In this document: positions 10,625 to 20,726 of the stretch, piece by piece
Layout of the letters: the number at the start of each line of letters is the position of its first letter
How positions within the stretch are numbered: the stretch's first letter is position 1
NCBI GenBank assembly: GCA_001643675.2
Contig: LSRY02000002.1
Coordinates: 347,501 to 411,500, forward strand
Source of the DNA: Monocercomonoides exilis
Taxonomy: Eukaryota > Preaxostyla > Oxymonadida > Polymastigidae
Length of the DNA: 64,000 nucleotides
Reading direction: 5' to 3'
The notes under the pieces: generated by a model
Databases searched by the model: none
What the model saw: the letters and a program-made list of their open reading frames with translations, nothing else
What the model was told of the DNA's origin: nothing
Translations under genes and position numbers: made by a program

Positions 10625-12500
10625 ATCGAAAAGGGCACCAGTGTTTAGCTTTGAAATAAATCATCGCAGCTGAAGGGCTGTTTTGCAGCACCTGGCGATG
10701 AAAAGCAGCACGAAAGATACGCATTCCTTGCAGATGAATCCAATAAGCTTTGAAACTCTGAAAAGTCTTTGCTTAACTTTGATAATGAAGGTAGATTCCA
10801 TGACAACCTCAACATGTTCCGAATGGTAATTTCAAAAGTGTCAGTGAAATGGTCGGGTGCTTCTTCCTCGCTCTCTCAGTTGCGACTTTTTGTTCATTTC
10901 TTCACCATCTTCTGCCTGGTATGTTGAATTGTTTGCTCCTTCACTTGACCTGCCACGTTTCTTCTTTCTTTCGTCTTCCTCTTCATCTTTTGCATTCTTT
11001 GTCTCATTCTTCATTTCATGCTCTCTTCTTTGCGCTGCCAGAATGAGAAACGCTTTCATCTTCAGCCACTTATTCGCTCTAACAACAAGCATGCTCGCCA
11101 TAACGTATTTGATGGTAAACGAGGAGCCAAACGATGTGCTCGACATTGAAATTGTACGAAATGGCAATGAATGTGATTTTGGCGCAGAAGCAGAAAAGGC
11201 AGAAGAAGAACAAGAAGATGACGATGATATTGATGAAGATGAAGATGAAGCAGAAGAAGAAAAGGAGGATGATGAGATGGAGGAGGAGATGGAGGAGGAG
11301 ATGGAGGAGGAGGAGAAGAAGGCGCATTTGATTATTCTGATGAAGCTGATAAAAAGCGCGGAAATGCAGATGAGAAAGAAGGGTTGAAAAGAAAAGGAGA
11401 AGGTTGTGAAGGAACAGTAGACGAGGAACAATTGACAAATTGCGAGCCAAATGGCGATGAAGGGCGCAAAAGAGCATTAACAGAAGAAGAAATAGAAGAA
11501 GAAGAAGAAATCAAATCACTTACAAGAGTCAAAAGAAGCACAGAAGATAATTGCAATGAAGATGCAGTGGAAAAGGTAAATGCAGCTGAATCAGACGAAA
11601 ATTATTTAGAAGCATTCGAAGAAGGAGGATGCACTGCCAATGCTGTTGCTATTGAAGCTGCTGGTGGGATGCCTATTTCAGTTGTGAAAAAGGGATGAGG
11701 AAGAGAAGAAGAAGAGCCACGCACAAAACTGCAAGGAGAGCCAGATGACTTGTGGAAAGAAGAGCTGGCATCCCATCTCGCCAACTTCGAGGAACCCAAG
11801 GGAAAATGTGATATCTTTAGCTTCGGAAGAGCAGGCGAAGACACATTTGCCGAAGGGTCACACGGCGAGGGAGGAGACGACAGCGCCAAAGACAAGCTGC
11901 CCTGCTGTGCCGCCTGCTACTGCACTGCCATCAGGCTCTTCAGCCGCTCCATCTCAGTCCTGCTCAAAGTCCATGCACGCCAGTGAATGAAAAGCGACTG
12001 TGAATGCGACACAGAAAGAGCACAGAGGACAGACAGCGATGCCATCAGAGAGAATGCAATGCACAGGATGAGCTGCGGGGCAAGTGCTGAGCGATAACAA
12101 AAACAAGAAGTAGAAGATGAAGAAGAATGAGTACTGAGAACATAACGATGAGGAAGAAACAACAGAGTGTGCGAGCGTCGGATCAAAGACGGCTGCCAAA
12201 AGCTGCTGAAGCTCCTAGTCGATGATTGCTACAAAGCCTCTATTGAACATCCCTGCTCGTCTGCCTCGCATCGCTGCGCTGAACACAGACACCCAAATAC
12301 CCTCTTCTCTGAAGAGCTATCTTTTTTCATCCGTCAATGATCCATGCCTCTCGCCCCCTGTGCCATCAAAGGTTTCAGCACTGGCAGCGGCATAAACAAC
12401 CCATCAAAATTGGTCGCATACGGAACCAGCGCATTAATCTCTTAAAATACTGCCTCAGCTGACAGTGGCACATTCAAAACATTCTACTCTGAGGCACTTC
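10625..12500 (+). pseudogene. Degenerate GC-richer island, probable decayed gene
   Basis: This island is clearly richer in G+C than its flanks and carries several coding-like stretches in shifting frames on the + strand. About 11042-11387 encodes a hydrophobic start then a very acidic Glu/Asp tract. About 11387-11698 encodes another acidic segment. About 11705-11986 contains KCDIFSFG, vaguely like the DVFSFG of a kinase alpha-F region. About 12198-12250 reads KLLKLLVDDCYKASIEHP, vaguely like the end of a kinase C-lobe. Stops and frame changes separate them, and no GT(A/T)TG introns obviously rejoin the pieces. A decayed relative of the neighbouring pseudokinase receptors is one possibility, but the similarity is weak. 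An unrecognised multi-exon gene cannot be excluded. Confidence 0.3.
11270..11316. repeat. Short GAG/GAT-rich minisatellite
   Basis: Three to four imperfect copies of a 12-bp unit (GAGGAGGAGATG) lie within the acidic tract of the degenerate island. In the open + frame it encodes Glu/Met-rich sequence. Confidence 0.7.
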
Positions 12501-13790
12501 TACAAAAACAAGAAAAAAAAAGAATAGAAATTCATCAAATAAAAATGGAAATAAAAATTCCTACAAAAACGCACACACAAGTCTCTCACATCCAATCTCT
12601 CCTCTTTTCAGAAGACACTAGCAAATCATTCGATAGTCGATCTTTCACATCTTTCGTATTCTTGTTCATCCACTGTATTTTTTTTTTTTTTTTTTTTATT
12701 GCAAACATTAGAAACTGCTCAAAAAGTTTGCCATCTTTTCCTTTCAATCAATCCTTCATCGTGCTTGTAATTATGTTAATGAGTTACCATTAATCATTTT
12801 TTTCCCTTTTCTTTTCTCTTCCAAAACGACGATAATGAATGAGGATGCATGAAAATAGCATTTGACTGGTTTGTTTCAATTGCATTTCTCCATTCTTTGC
12901 ATCCACAATCATCAATGTTGTTTGTTCTTTTCCTCTTCAATAGCATCTCAATCTCTTTCTCCAAAAAATTCTACCAGTTTGCAGAATCATCAGGAATTTC
13001 TCGTATAACTTCCATGTTCCTATCAAATGAGAAAATAATAATAAAAATAAACATTTTCATTTTTCATGAAAATATTCGAATAAAACAGAGTTTGTCGCTA
13101 CCATTTGCAAATAGCACATATTCAACGCAACTCCTTTGCATTAACAAAATATGTTCATTTTCGCTTATTTCTTCATTCTGCCTCTTTCCCTTGAACTGAA
13201 ATTTCATCTCTTTCTGCCAAAAATATACATCAAAAACCCAACCCAAATGCTCATATAACCTTGTTCTACGCACCCCATCCCTTCTGCGAAAAGTGCCCAT
13301 TTCAGCAGTCGAAGCAAAAACAGTCATTTCTTTCAAAATATCGAAAATAACTTCAAATAAAAATATTACAAAAAAATCCATCAAAAGACATACATTTACA
13401 TGTGGCGCAGAACCACAAAACTTTCATCACTCATACCTCTTCCATTCATCTGTTTTCATCAATCTTCACAACATTCATTTCTTTCTCAGATGCCTTTTCT
13501 TATGAAAACACATACATTGAAATTATATGCTCTTAATCAAATGTTATTCTATCTCGGAAGCAGATATTGCTGGACAAAAAGTGACGGCTGAAATATCAGA
13601 ACATCAACAAAAATGGATGAATCATCCTCTATTATTCATCGGATCATAAATAAAAAGAGATATACAACAAAAGAAAATATTTATTTTTTTATAACAATAT
13701 GATATTCAACAAAAGTTGAATGTTATTTTTTTGATGATGTGCCCATATTAGTCTGTGATCGAAAAAAGAAAAGAATATTGTTGGAGAGGC
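12501..13790. other. AT-rich intergenic region upstream of the second surface gene
   Basis: No gene is supported. Small open frames here are low-complexity and lack family resemblance. The stretch contains a 20-nt T run at 12678-12697. The last ~150 bp are very AT-rich and presumably hold the promoter and 5' UTR of the gene starting at 13791, but no promoter motif could be recognised with confidence. Confidence 0.5.
12678..12697. repeat. Poly-T tract
   Basis: An uninterrupted run of 20 T on the + strand in intergenic sequence. Confidence 0.9.
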
Positions 13791-16700
13791 ATGGTATTTG
13801 TGTTGTCAGGAATATTTTATTGTGTGTGGATAATTAGTGTGGAGAGCATGTGCAAGGGTGCCACAAGCGATGGAGCAGGATTTAGAGAGGAATCAGCGAA
13901 TGAAGGAGAATTGGATTATCCCAAAGGCACATGGCGAGAGAAGGCTCAAAACAACAAACATAGAGATGACCATTTATTTGATGCATATGTTGAAGGAAAA
14001 GAAGTTGAAGTGAGAGAGACCTGGAAAGAAGAGAAAATGATGAAGAAATTCATAAAACAATGGAATGAAGGAGGTGGAGAGATTGGGAAAGTTCAAAAAC
14101 GGGGTTTTTGTGATGAGTGGAAAATGTGGGGAAAGGAGGGTGCGCGTGGTGGGAGTGGGGTTGAGGGAAGTGTTGTTGCGGTCAATTCATCAATGCAACT
14201 GAATTCATTGGGATTGATGGAAATCGGTGGGGAGAGTGTGCTCAGGGCATCGGATGGAAGTTTTGTTGAGGTGAGTGGCTGTGTTGTTGGAGTTGAGAGA
14301 GAGACATCCCCCTTTGATTTTTGTGGGAGCTGTGGATTGCTCAACAACATTTCCCTCAGATCATCTTCAACCTTGACAGAACAGATATTTCCTTCACTTT
14401 TCTCTTCAAAAGCAATGGAAGGGGAGATTTCAGAGAAATGCCATGTTTCTGTTTGTTCTTCACAATTCTCTTCGTTTTGTGTGTCTTCGGCCCCATTCCT
14501 CTCATCCCCTTCGATGCCCCTTGTATCTCTTTCCAAACTGACCTTCTTCAACATCTCCACAAATCCATCGAAAACTTCACATATGGCTGAAGGGCTGGAT
14601 CAAAGTGCGTTTCTGATGAGTGGGTGCTCATTTTCATCAGTGTGGGATGTGTATGATGGGGGCATTGTCCCTTCACTGAACAGCCCCTCATCATCCTTGG
14701 CTGCCTCGAACACCTCATTTGTCAGGTGCTATCGCTCTCAGAATGTCGCAATCAGCGGGAGTGAAGGGAATCCATCGAAACCAGCGAGACAAAATCAGAC
14801 AGACAATGGGGCGAATTCGTTCACCTGGTGTGAGTGGAATGGCTCAAATACAACTGGGACAAGTGATTCTGATACAGATGGGATATCGAGCGGAGGTTCC
14901 ATTTGCATACATGATCTGCCATCAGGATCACTTTCTGTGAAATTTTGTTCGTTCAATGACTGCTATGCGTTTTATGCGGGGGGAGGAATTATGTGCCATG
15001 AGATCAGTTCTATCAAAATCGAGAACAACTCGTTCAACGCATGTACTGCCAAAAATTATCGTGGAGGAGGAATGTATGCTTATTCGATAGCTTCTTGTGT
15101 CAGGATAAGTGGTTGCGAATTCAAGAAATGCACAGCAAATGGCTATGGAGGAGGACTTTATCTGGAATATTTTCAGGTTTCGAATCCTGACTGTATTGGA
15201 ACGGAAAGTGGGAAAGGGGAGAGTGCTTGCGTGTTTGAATGCTCGTTTGCTTCATGTTCAATTGCATTTGATTGTGGTGGTGGAATGTATTGCCAAGATG
15301 TTCCGGCTGTATTCAAAATGAGGAACATCCAATTCATTTCTTGCAATGCATCGTCAACTGGCGGAGGATTGAGTTTTAATCCAAGTCAATCAACAGCACC
15401 AAGCAACAACATTTATTGCTATTTCTTCTTCTTCCACGATTGCAGATGCACAACCACTTCCACTCCATATGGCCACGATGTATTTTTCCAGGATAATAGC
15501 AATCTTTTTTCGTCGAGCAATCCATTCCATGAATCATTTTCAACAAAAAGCGATGATTATAGGGTGTGCTATGAATATTATTCGGACGGTTGGAAATATC
15601 AGCACAAAGAAAAGAAGTGGTGGTTGATGGATAAATTTTTGGATCGGTTTGTGGGGGCGAGTGGAGATGATTTGAATGAGAAATGCGGAGAGAATGAAAT
15701 TCTCCCGTGCAAAACAATCGGGCACGCGGTGGAGGCGAGCATGTTGGGGCTGAGTTCGACAATCACAGTACTAGTTGGGATGCATGTGAGCGAAGTGTCA
15801 ACGATCAGTATTGGGGAAAAGAAGATTTCTATAATTGGGAGAGGGAAGACAGCGAGCGTGATTGGGACGAATTCTCTTTCTCCGTCTTCGACAACGCTGT
15901 TTAGCATATCTTCTGGTCAACTGGAGGTGGGGCATTTGGGGATCGATCACAACGCAGCAAGAAGCTCGTCTCCGAGTGTGTTTGTGGTGTCTGTGGGGAG
16001 CGGGTCGCTTTCGCTGGAGGATGTACTGATATCAGGAACAACTGGAGGAAGTTCAATATCAGCATCTGTGTTTGAGGTGGAGCTGAGGCAGCTGAAGATG
16101 GCTGATGTGGAGATAAAAAATTTGAAAATGAGCCAACCTCTGTTTGCAGAACCACCATCATCAGGATCGTCATCAGGAGAGAGTGTTTTAGCGAATGTGA
16201 CAATTCGGAATGTGAATCGGACAACAGGAGATGGCGTGGTGATGGAAAAGAGTGTAAATGCAGGAGAGACATTTGTGGTGTGGAACACAACAATGGAAGG
16301 GTGTGAGTGCGTAAATGGGAATGGAGGAGGGATGAAGATTGAGTTGGAAGGAATATCAAGCAAAGCTCGAATTGGAGATTCAACATCGCACAGCGGTGGG
16401 ACAACAGCAATTTATCAATGCAAGAGCAGTGGAAATGGAGGAGGGATGATGCTTTCTTTGGCAGGTTCAGATGCAAAGTTTGAGTTAATTGATACTCTTG
16501 TATTTGATGGAAATGAGGCAGAATATGGAAAGAACATGTTCGTTTCGGCAAATGATTTAAACGCTTCGATTACAAATGATTCATTCAAGTTTAATTATTC
16601 CTCAATGATAGATGATAAAACTTTGTTTGTAGGAAGTGATAACATTCATTCAAACAAAGATTTGTTCATGTTCCTCGTTCCATACAGCTCCATTGAGATA

Positions 16701-19700
16701 TTTATCTCATCCGAAGGATTTGACGTTGCAAGATGTGGAAGTGAGGAGGAGCCATGCTTCACAATGTGGAAAGGGATGGAAAATATGAAAAAGGAGATTG
16801 GAAAGAAAACAATTCAGATTGAAGGATCAACAATTATTCAAGATTCATTCAACATGTCCAATTATCAGATCAAAAAAAGTGTAAAGATGGGAGAAGAAGA
16901 GGTGAAAGCAATGTTGAATTTTGAAAAGGCGATTGGAAGTCAACTGGAATATTTCATGGGAAATGATATTCATCTTGAATTGATAAATATCCAATTTCAA
17001 CTAGCATCGGGATTTGACAACTCGGCCAAAACAATTATTTCAAATATAAATGGAGATCTTGTGATAAGTGGATGTGCATTCCATTCAGAAGCAGGAGTTA
17101 ATAATGGATTTGATTGTGCGTTTGTGGATGCGATCGGAGGAAGTGTGGAAGTGAGCGATTTGTCGATGGAATCGTGCAATGTTGGAAGCAGTATTTTTGT
17201 CATTCGCGATTCTGGAGTTGTTTGCCATTTGATGAATGTTCGAGTGGAATCATTGAATGAAAGTGGAGGATGCATTTTGTCAATCAAGAAATCTGAGCCA
17301 GGATCAAAATTGAAAAACAAAAATGAGAAAATAAATCTTCAAATTGAGAAATCATCATTTTCAGGAGTGAAGAGGAGCGACAATGGAGCGAGCATTTTGG
17401 AATCTGCGAGTGAGAATAAGATTTATTTGGTTGTGAATGAGAGCAACATCGCAGAAGACAAAGCAGAAACAAGTGAAAAAGGAGGAGCAATATTCTTTAT
17501 GTTGGGTGCATCTGGATCAATGAAGATGATTGACTCAACAATCAGTCATTGTTGCTGCAGCAACAGCACGGGAAGAGGAGGAGGAGTGTATCTTGCAACA
17601 AAAGAAAGAGGGGAATTGAATTTCACATTTATGGGAATGAAATTCAGTGCAAATACAGCAAGCGTGGGGAATGACATTTTCATCGAATGTAATAACATCA
17701 CATCGCAGATCAATGAAAGCCAATTTCAGTTTGATCTCCGAGAAGGTCATTATTCGAGAATAAATGCGATATATGGAAGAGATGAATGTGATTATCAAAG
17801 TGATTCAGATCTGATTGAGTTTGTGACTATTCATCAGAGTGACACGATCATTGTGAGCAGTGCGGTTGGATCGAATGACAGACAATGTGGAACAATCACA
17901 CTTCCATGTGCTTCAATTGATCATGGTCTGATGCATTTGACCTCAGATATTCTGAGTCTGATATTTGTTGTTGAAGAGAGTGTGATTGGAGGAGAGATAA
18001 ATCTGGAGGAGATGAGTTTGAGCTCGAAGAGCAGAGATTTGTGTGAAGTTGAAGTGAAATCAAGCATTGGAAAAACAAGAGGGGAATTGATAACAACAAC
18101 AGGAACAGTCTCGTTGGTGAGAGTGAACTTTGTGTTTGATTCGAATTTCATTTCTCAACATGAATCACTGATATCACCAGATGGAGGGATTCTTGAAATT
18201 GAAAATTGCTCATTCACAACAAAACAATCTGATGAAGAAGGAAATGCAGAATTTGCAAACATTCCATTTCACATTATAAAAATGGGAAAAGGAGAATTAC
18301 AACTTGATGGATGCACAATATCAAATCTCATTCTTCAAAAATCTTCAATGAATCTATCATCATCACTTCCATCAGTTATTGATTCATTTACAATATCCAA
18401 TTCAACAATTAAAACTTCTCTGATAGATATAAATGAATGTGGACAATTAGCAATTAAGGATTTCAATACAGAAAATATCACAGTTGAAGGAAATGATGAA
18501 TCATTGATATCTTGCTTGTCAATGAAAAAGGCAATTCAATTGACAAATTGCACAATGGGTGGAGTCTGTTCAAAGACTATAAAAGGGAAATTGATGAAAC
18601 TGGAAAATTGTTTCGATGTGAAAATTGACAGCTGCGTTTTTGATGGAAGTTCAATTGAAAGAAATAGGCAGAATTTGAATGAAGAAGAAGAGATGTGCAA
18701 ATGGGATGGATCTCTTGTGGATGTTGTGAAGAGTTTTGTGATGATGAAAGATTCAACATTATCAAATTCACCAGAATTTGGAATAACAATGAGTGGAGGA
18801 AATGTGATAATTGAAGCAGGGAATTTCTCAAATAACAATCCATCTATTGAAAGATATCCATCACTGAGAAGAAACATCATCTGTTCAGACTCAGGAACAT
18901 TGAATGTGATGAGTTTGAAGGGAGGAGATGGATTGGAAAGAAACACCTCACTTTGGATGTTGAATGAAGGGTGCAGTTTTGAAGGGATTGTTTCTGAGAG
19001 GGATTCATCATTTTTCATTCCTGTTCTGGAGAGTGTGGAAGCAAAAGAAGAGACAGATAGAATGAAATTGACATTCAAAGGGATACTTCTTGTTCCATGC
19101 AATCTGTCATTTTCAGTTGTGAAGAAGAAAGGAGAAGAGAAAGAGATTGAACATTATGATTTTGATTCAAATGGATTCTTATCGGAAAGAGAAGTTGAAG
19201 GAAGTGTGGGAAAAGATCTTATCAGCAACTGCGGGGACGAGACAGAAGTGAGTGTATGCATTCTGTTTGGAGATATCAATAATCCATCTTCAACTGATTC
19301 TTTCATTCTGAAAAACAGAAGTGAGCCCAAAACAAATGGAGATGCGAGGATTGCTGAAGGAGGAAAAGAAGGAAAATCGATTTGGCCAATCATTGTTGTA
19401 ATATTGGCTATGATGTTTCTAATTGTTCTTATCGTATCAATAATATTGGCGGTTCGATGGAGAAGGGCAAAGAATGAGAATAAAGATCTGAGAGAGATTG
19501 TGAACGATACAGTGAAAAAGGATCCGAAGTTGATTGAGATGGTGACGATGGAGATGTCTCCAGAGGCACAATGGAGGAGAGCAGAGAGGGAGGCAGAGAA
19601 GAAAAACGAGGAAAGAATCAAGAAGAGAGTTTATGAGAAAAGCCTGGGACACTCCGAGTCAGAAGAGCATTTATTGTCTGAATGTGGATCGACAGAATAT

Positions 19701-20726
19701 ATTCTGGGGAAAGATTCAGACAAGATCCCAGAATGGATGTTGGAAAAATTGGAAGATGAAGAAGAAGATATTTCGAGAAAGCGAACTCCCTCACCATCCA
19801 TTTCATCCACTTCAACAACTGATTCAGATTCCACATTTGTTCGAGGGGAGGATCTGTGCCCAACAACCTCATCGATGTCGAATCTTGTGGATGCAATGGC
19901 CTGTTCATCCCCTCATGAAAAGCTGATTGTGGACTTGAGAGATTCATTGTTCATGCTTCTTCATGGAAAGAACAAGACAAAGGAGATGGCGATTGGCTCC
20001 TTGAAGGAGAGGGAGCAAACAGCTGCTCAGATCCTATTCTGGGTAGCTAATCTTGCGCTCCACTCCTTTGATGAAATGGAAAATCCACTTCAATCATTAT
20101 CCAATTTGAGTCCCCACATTGTATTATTCTCTGAGCACATGGTGATCTGCATTGTGATGCACTCTGACTTCTCATCTGATTCAGATTCATCGTCTATCTC
20201 TTCATCAACAGTTGTGACATCTGCAAGTGATGATAATGATGATGATGATGACTCTCTGCCTTCATCAGCGTTTGAGGATGAGGATGATTTCAGGAAGGAG
20301 TGCTTGAGGTGGAAGGCGCCAGAGCTGCTGGTGAACAAGAAGATGGAGGCAACAAAGAGCTCAGTTGTGTTTTCGATTGGGATGATGCTGTGGGAGATCC
20401 TGACGCTGGAGATTCCGTTTGGGGAGTATGAGGCAGCGATTGCAGGAGACAAGAATGTTCGTGGGGAGAGGCCGAGGATGGGAGATGAGCAGTCGAGTCT
20501 TGAAGAGGTGGTGAAGGAATGCCTGTCAGCTGAGCCATCAGAAAGACCATCGCTGCAAAATCTGAAGAGAGAGTTTATTCAGCATTTTCCAGCAGGTTCT
20601 GCAATGATAACGATGCCAGATGCGATCGATGTGACGTGCATGAGATCGAGTCAATATACGATCAACAAAAGCGGAAGAATCATCATTTTGGAAACAAAGA
20701 GTGAATGTGAAAATATTGAAGAATGA
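13791..20726 (+). CDS. Pmp-like beta-helix receptor with pseudokinase tail
   Basis: Type I membrane protein of 2311 residues. The ATG at 13791 is the first in frame after a stop at 13749, and it yields a clear signal peptide (MVFVLSGIFYCVWIISVES); the frame is also open to a GTG at 13755, which is rejected as a start. The ectodomain has many GGG motifs (GGGIMCHE, GGGMYAYS, GGGLYLEY, GGGMYCQD, GGGMKIEL, GGGMMLSL, GGGVYLAT), and CG-x5-PC module signatures begin at Cys 632, 982 and 1366. A transmembrane helix lies at about 1864-1888. The 423-residue tail has an acidic, Ser-rich juxtamembrane part, then a kinase lower lobe: LSPHIVLF in the catalytic-loop position, RWKAPELL at 2173-2180, VVFSIGMMLWEILTLEIPFGEYE (alpha F) and AEPSERPS. 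The N-lobe and catalytic residues are absent. The tail is nearly identical to that of the inverted gene at 38923-46668. Fold and receptor function are inferred. Confidence 0.9.
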   Translation: MVFVLSGIFYCVWIISVESMCKGATSDGAGFREESANEGELDYPKGTWREKAQNNKHRDDHLFDAYVEGKEVEVRETWKEEKMMKKFIKQWNEGGGEIGKVQKRGFCDEWKMWGKEGARGGSGVEGSVVAVNSSMQLNSLGLMEIGGESVLRASDGSFVEVSGCVVGVERETSPFDFCGSCGLLNNISLRSSSTLTEQIFPSLFSSKAMEGEISEKCHVSVCSSQFSSFCVSSAPFLSSPSMPLVSLSKLTFFNISTNPSKTSHMAEGLDQSAFLMSGCSFSSVWDVYDGGIVPSLNSPSSSLAASNTSFVRCYRSQNVAISGSEGNPSKPARQNQTDNGANSFTWCEWNGSNTTGTSDSDTDGISSGGSICIHDLPSGSLSVKFCSFNDCYAFYAGGGIMCHEISSIKIENNSFNACTAKNYRGGGMYAYSIASCVRISGCEFKKCTANGYGGGLYLEYFQVSNPDCIGTESGKGESACVFECSFASCSIAFDCGGGMYCQDVPAVFKMRNIQFISCNASSTGGGLSFNPSQSTAPSNNIYCYFFFFHDCRCTTTSTPYGHDVFFQDNSNLFSSSNPFHESFSTKSDDYRVCYEYYSDGWKYQHKEKKWWLMDKFLDRFVGASGDDLNEKCGENEILPCKTIGHAVEASMLGLSSTITVLVGMHVSEVSTISIGEKKISIIGRGKTASVIGTNSLSPSSTTLFSISSGQLEVGHLGIDHNAARSSSPSVFVVSVGSGSLSLEDVLISGTTGGSSISASVFEVELRQLKMADVEIKNLKMSQPLFAEPPSSGSSSGESVLANVTIRNVNRTTGDGVVMEKSVNAGETFVVWNTTMEGCECVNGNGGGMKIELEGISSKARIGDSTSHSGGTTAIYQCKSSGNGGGMMLSLAGSDAKFELIDTLVFDGNEAEYGKNMFVSANDLNASITNDSFKFNYSSMIDDKTLFVGSDNIHSNKDLFMFLVPYSSIEIFISSEGFDVARCGSEEEPCFTMWKGMENMKKEIGKKTIQIEGSTIIQDSFNMSNYQIKKSVKMGEEEVKAMLNFEKAIGSQLEYFMGNDIHLELINIQFQLASGFDNSAKTIISNINGDLVISGCAFHSEAGVNNGFDCAFVDAIGGSVEVSDLSMESCNVGSSIFVIRDSGVVCHLMNVRVESLNESGGCILSIKKSEPGSKLKNKNEKINLQIEKSSFSGVKRSDNGASILESASENKIYLVVNESNIAEDKAETSEKGGAIFFMLGASGSMKMIDSTISHCCCSNSTGRGGGVYLATKERGELNFTFMGMKFSANTASVGNDIFIECNNITSQINESQFQFDLREGHYSRINAIYGRDECDYQSDSDLIEFVTIHQSDTIIVSSAVGSNDRQCGTITLPCASIDHGLMHLTSDILSLIFVVEESVIGGEINLEEMSLSSKSRDLCEVEVKSSIGKTRGELITTTGTVSLVRVNFVFDSNFISQHESLISPDGGILEIENCSFTTKQSDEEGNAEFANIPFHIIKMGKGELQLDGCTISNLILQKSSMNLSSSLPSVIDSFTISNSTIKTSLIDINECGQLAIKDFNTENITVEGNDESLISCLSMKKAIQLTNCTMGGVCSKTIKGKLMKLENCFDVKIDSCVFDGSSIERNRQNLNEEEEMCKWDGSLVDVVKSFVMMKDSTLSNSPEFGITMSGGNVIIEAGNFSNNNPSIERYPSLRRNIICSDSGTLNVMSLKGGDGLERNTSLWMLNEGCSFEGIVSERDSSFFIPVLESVEAKEETDRMKLTFKGILLVPCNLSFSVVKKKGEEKEIEHYDFDSNGFLSEREVEGSVGKDLISNCGDETEVSVCILFGDINNPSSTDSFILKNRSEPKTNGDARIAEGGKEGKSIWPIIVVILAMMFLIVLIVSIILAVRWRRAKNENKDLREIVNDTVKKDPKLIEMVTMEMSPEAQWRRAEREAEKKNEERIKKRVYEKSLGHSESEEHLLSECGSTEYILGKDSDKIPEWMLEKLEDEEEDISRKRTPSPSISSTSTTDSDSTFVRGEDLCPTTSSMSNLVDAMACSSPHEKLIVDLRDSLFMLLHGKNKTKEMAIGSLKEREQTAAQILFWVANLALHSFDEMENPLQSLSNLSPHIVLFSEHMVICIVMHSDFSSDSDSSSISSSTVVTSASDDNDDDDDSLPSSAFEDEDDFRKECLRWKAPELLVNKKMEATKSSVVFSIGMMLWEILTLEIPFGEYEAAIAGDKNVRGERPRMGDEQSSLEEVVKECLSAEPSERPSLQNLKREFIQHFPAGSAMITMPDAIDVTCMRSSQYTINKSGRIIILETKSECENIEE
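19210..20330 (+). repeat. Inverted paralogous block, arm 1 (TM plus tail)
   Basis: This portion of the gene, from just before the transmembrane helix through RWKAPELL, is highly similar to the reverse complement of about 39320-40440. Some stretches, such as the one around KNRSEPKTNGDARIAEGG and the start of the transmembrane helix, are almost identical even at synonymous sites. Sequences on either side, both ectodomain and extreme C-terminus, diverge strongly. Confidence 0.8.

Noticed and set aside
10857-11387. 176-codon plus-strand frame
   Set aside because: Its first part is Ser/Phe low complexity and its end is a Glu/Asp repeat. It lies in the degenerate island and shows no support as an intact gene.
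13755-13790. GTG at 13755 as start of the second surface gene
   Set aside because: The ATG at 13791 starts a clean signal peptide; the 12 codons before it are basic and would spoil it. Non-ATG starts are rare in nuclear genes.
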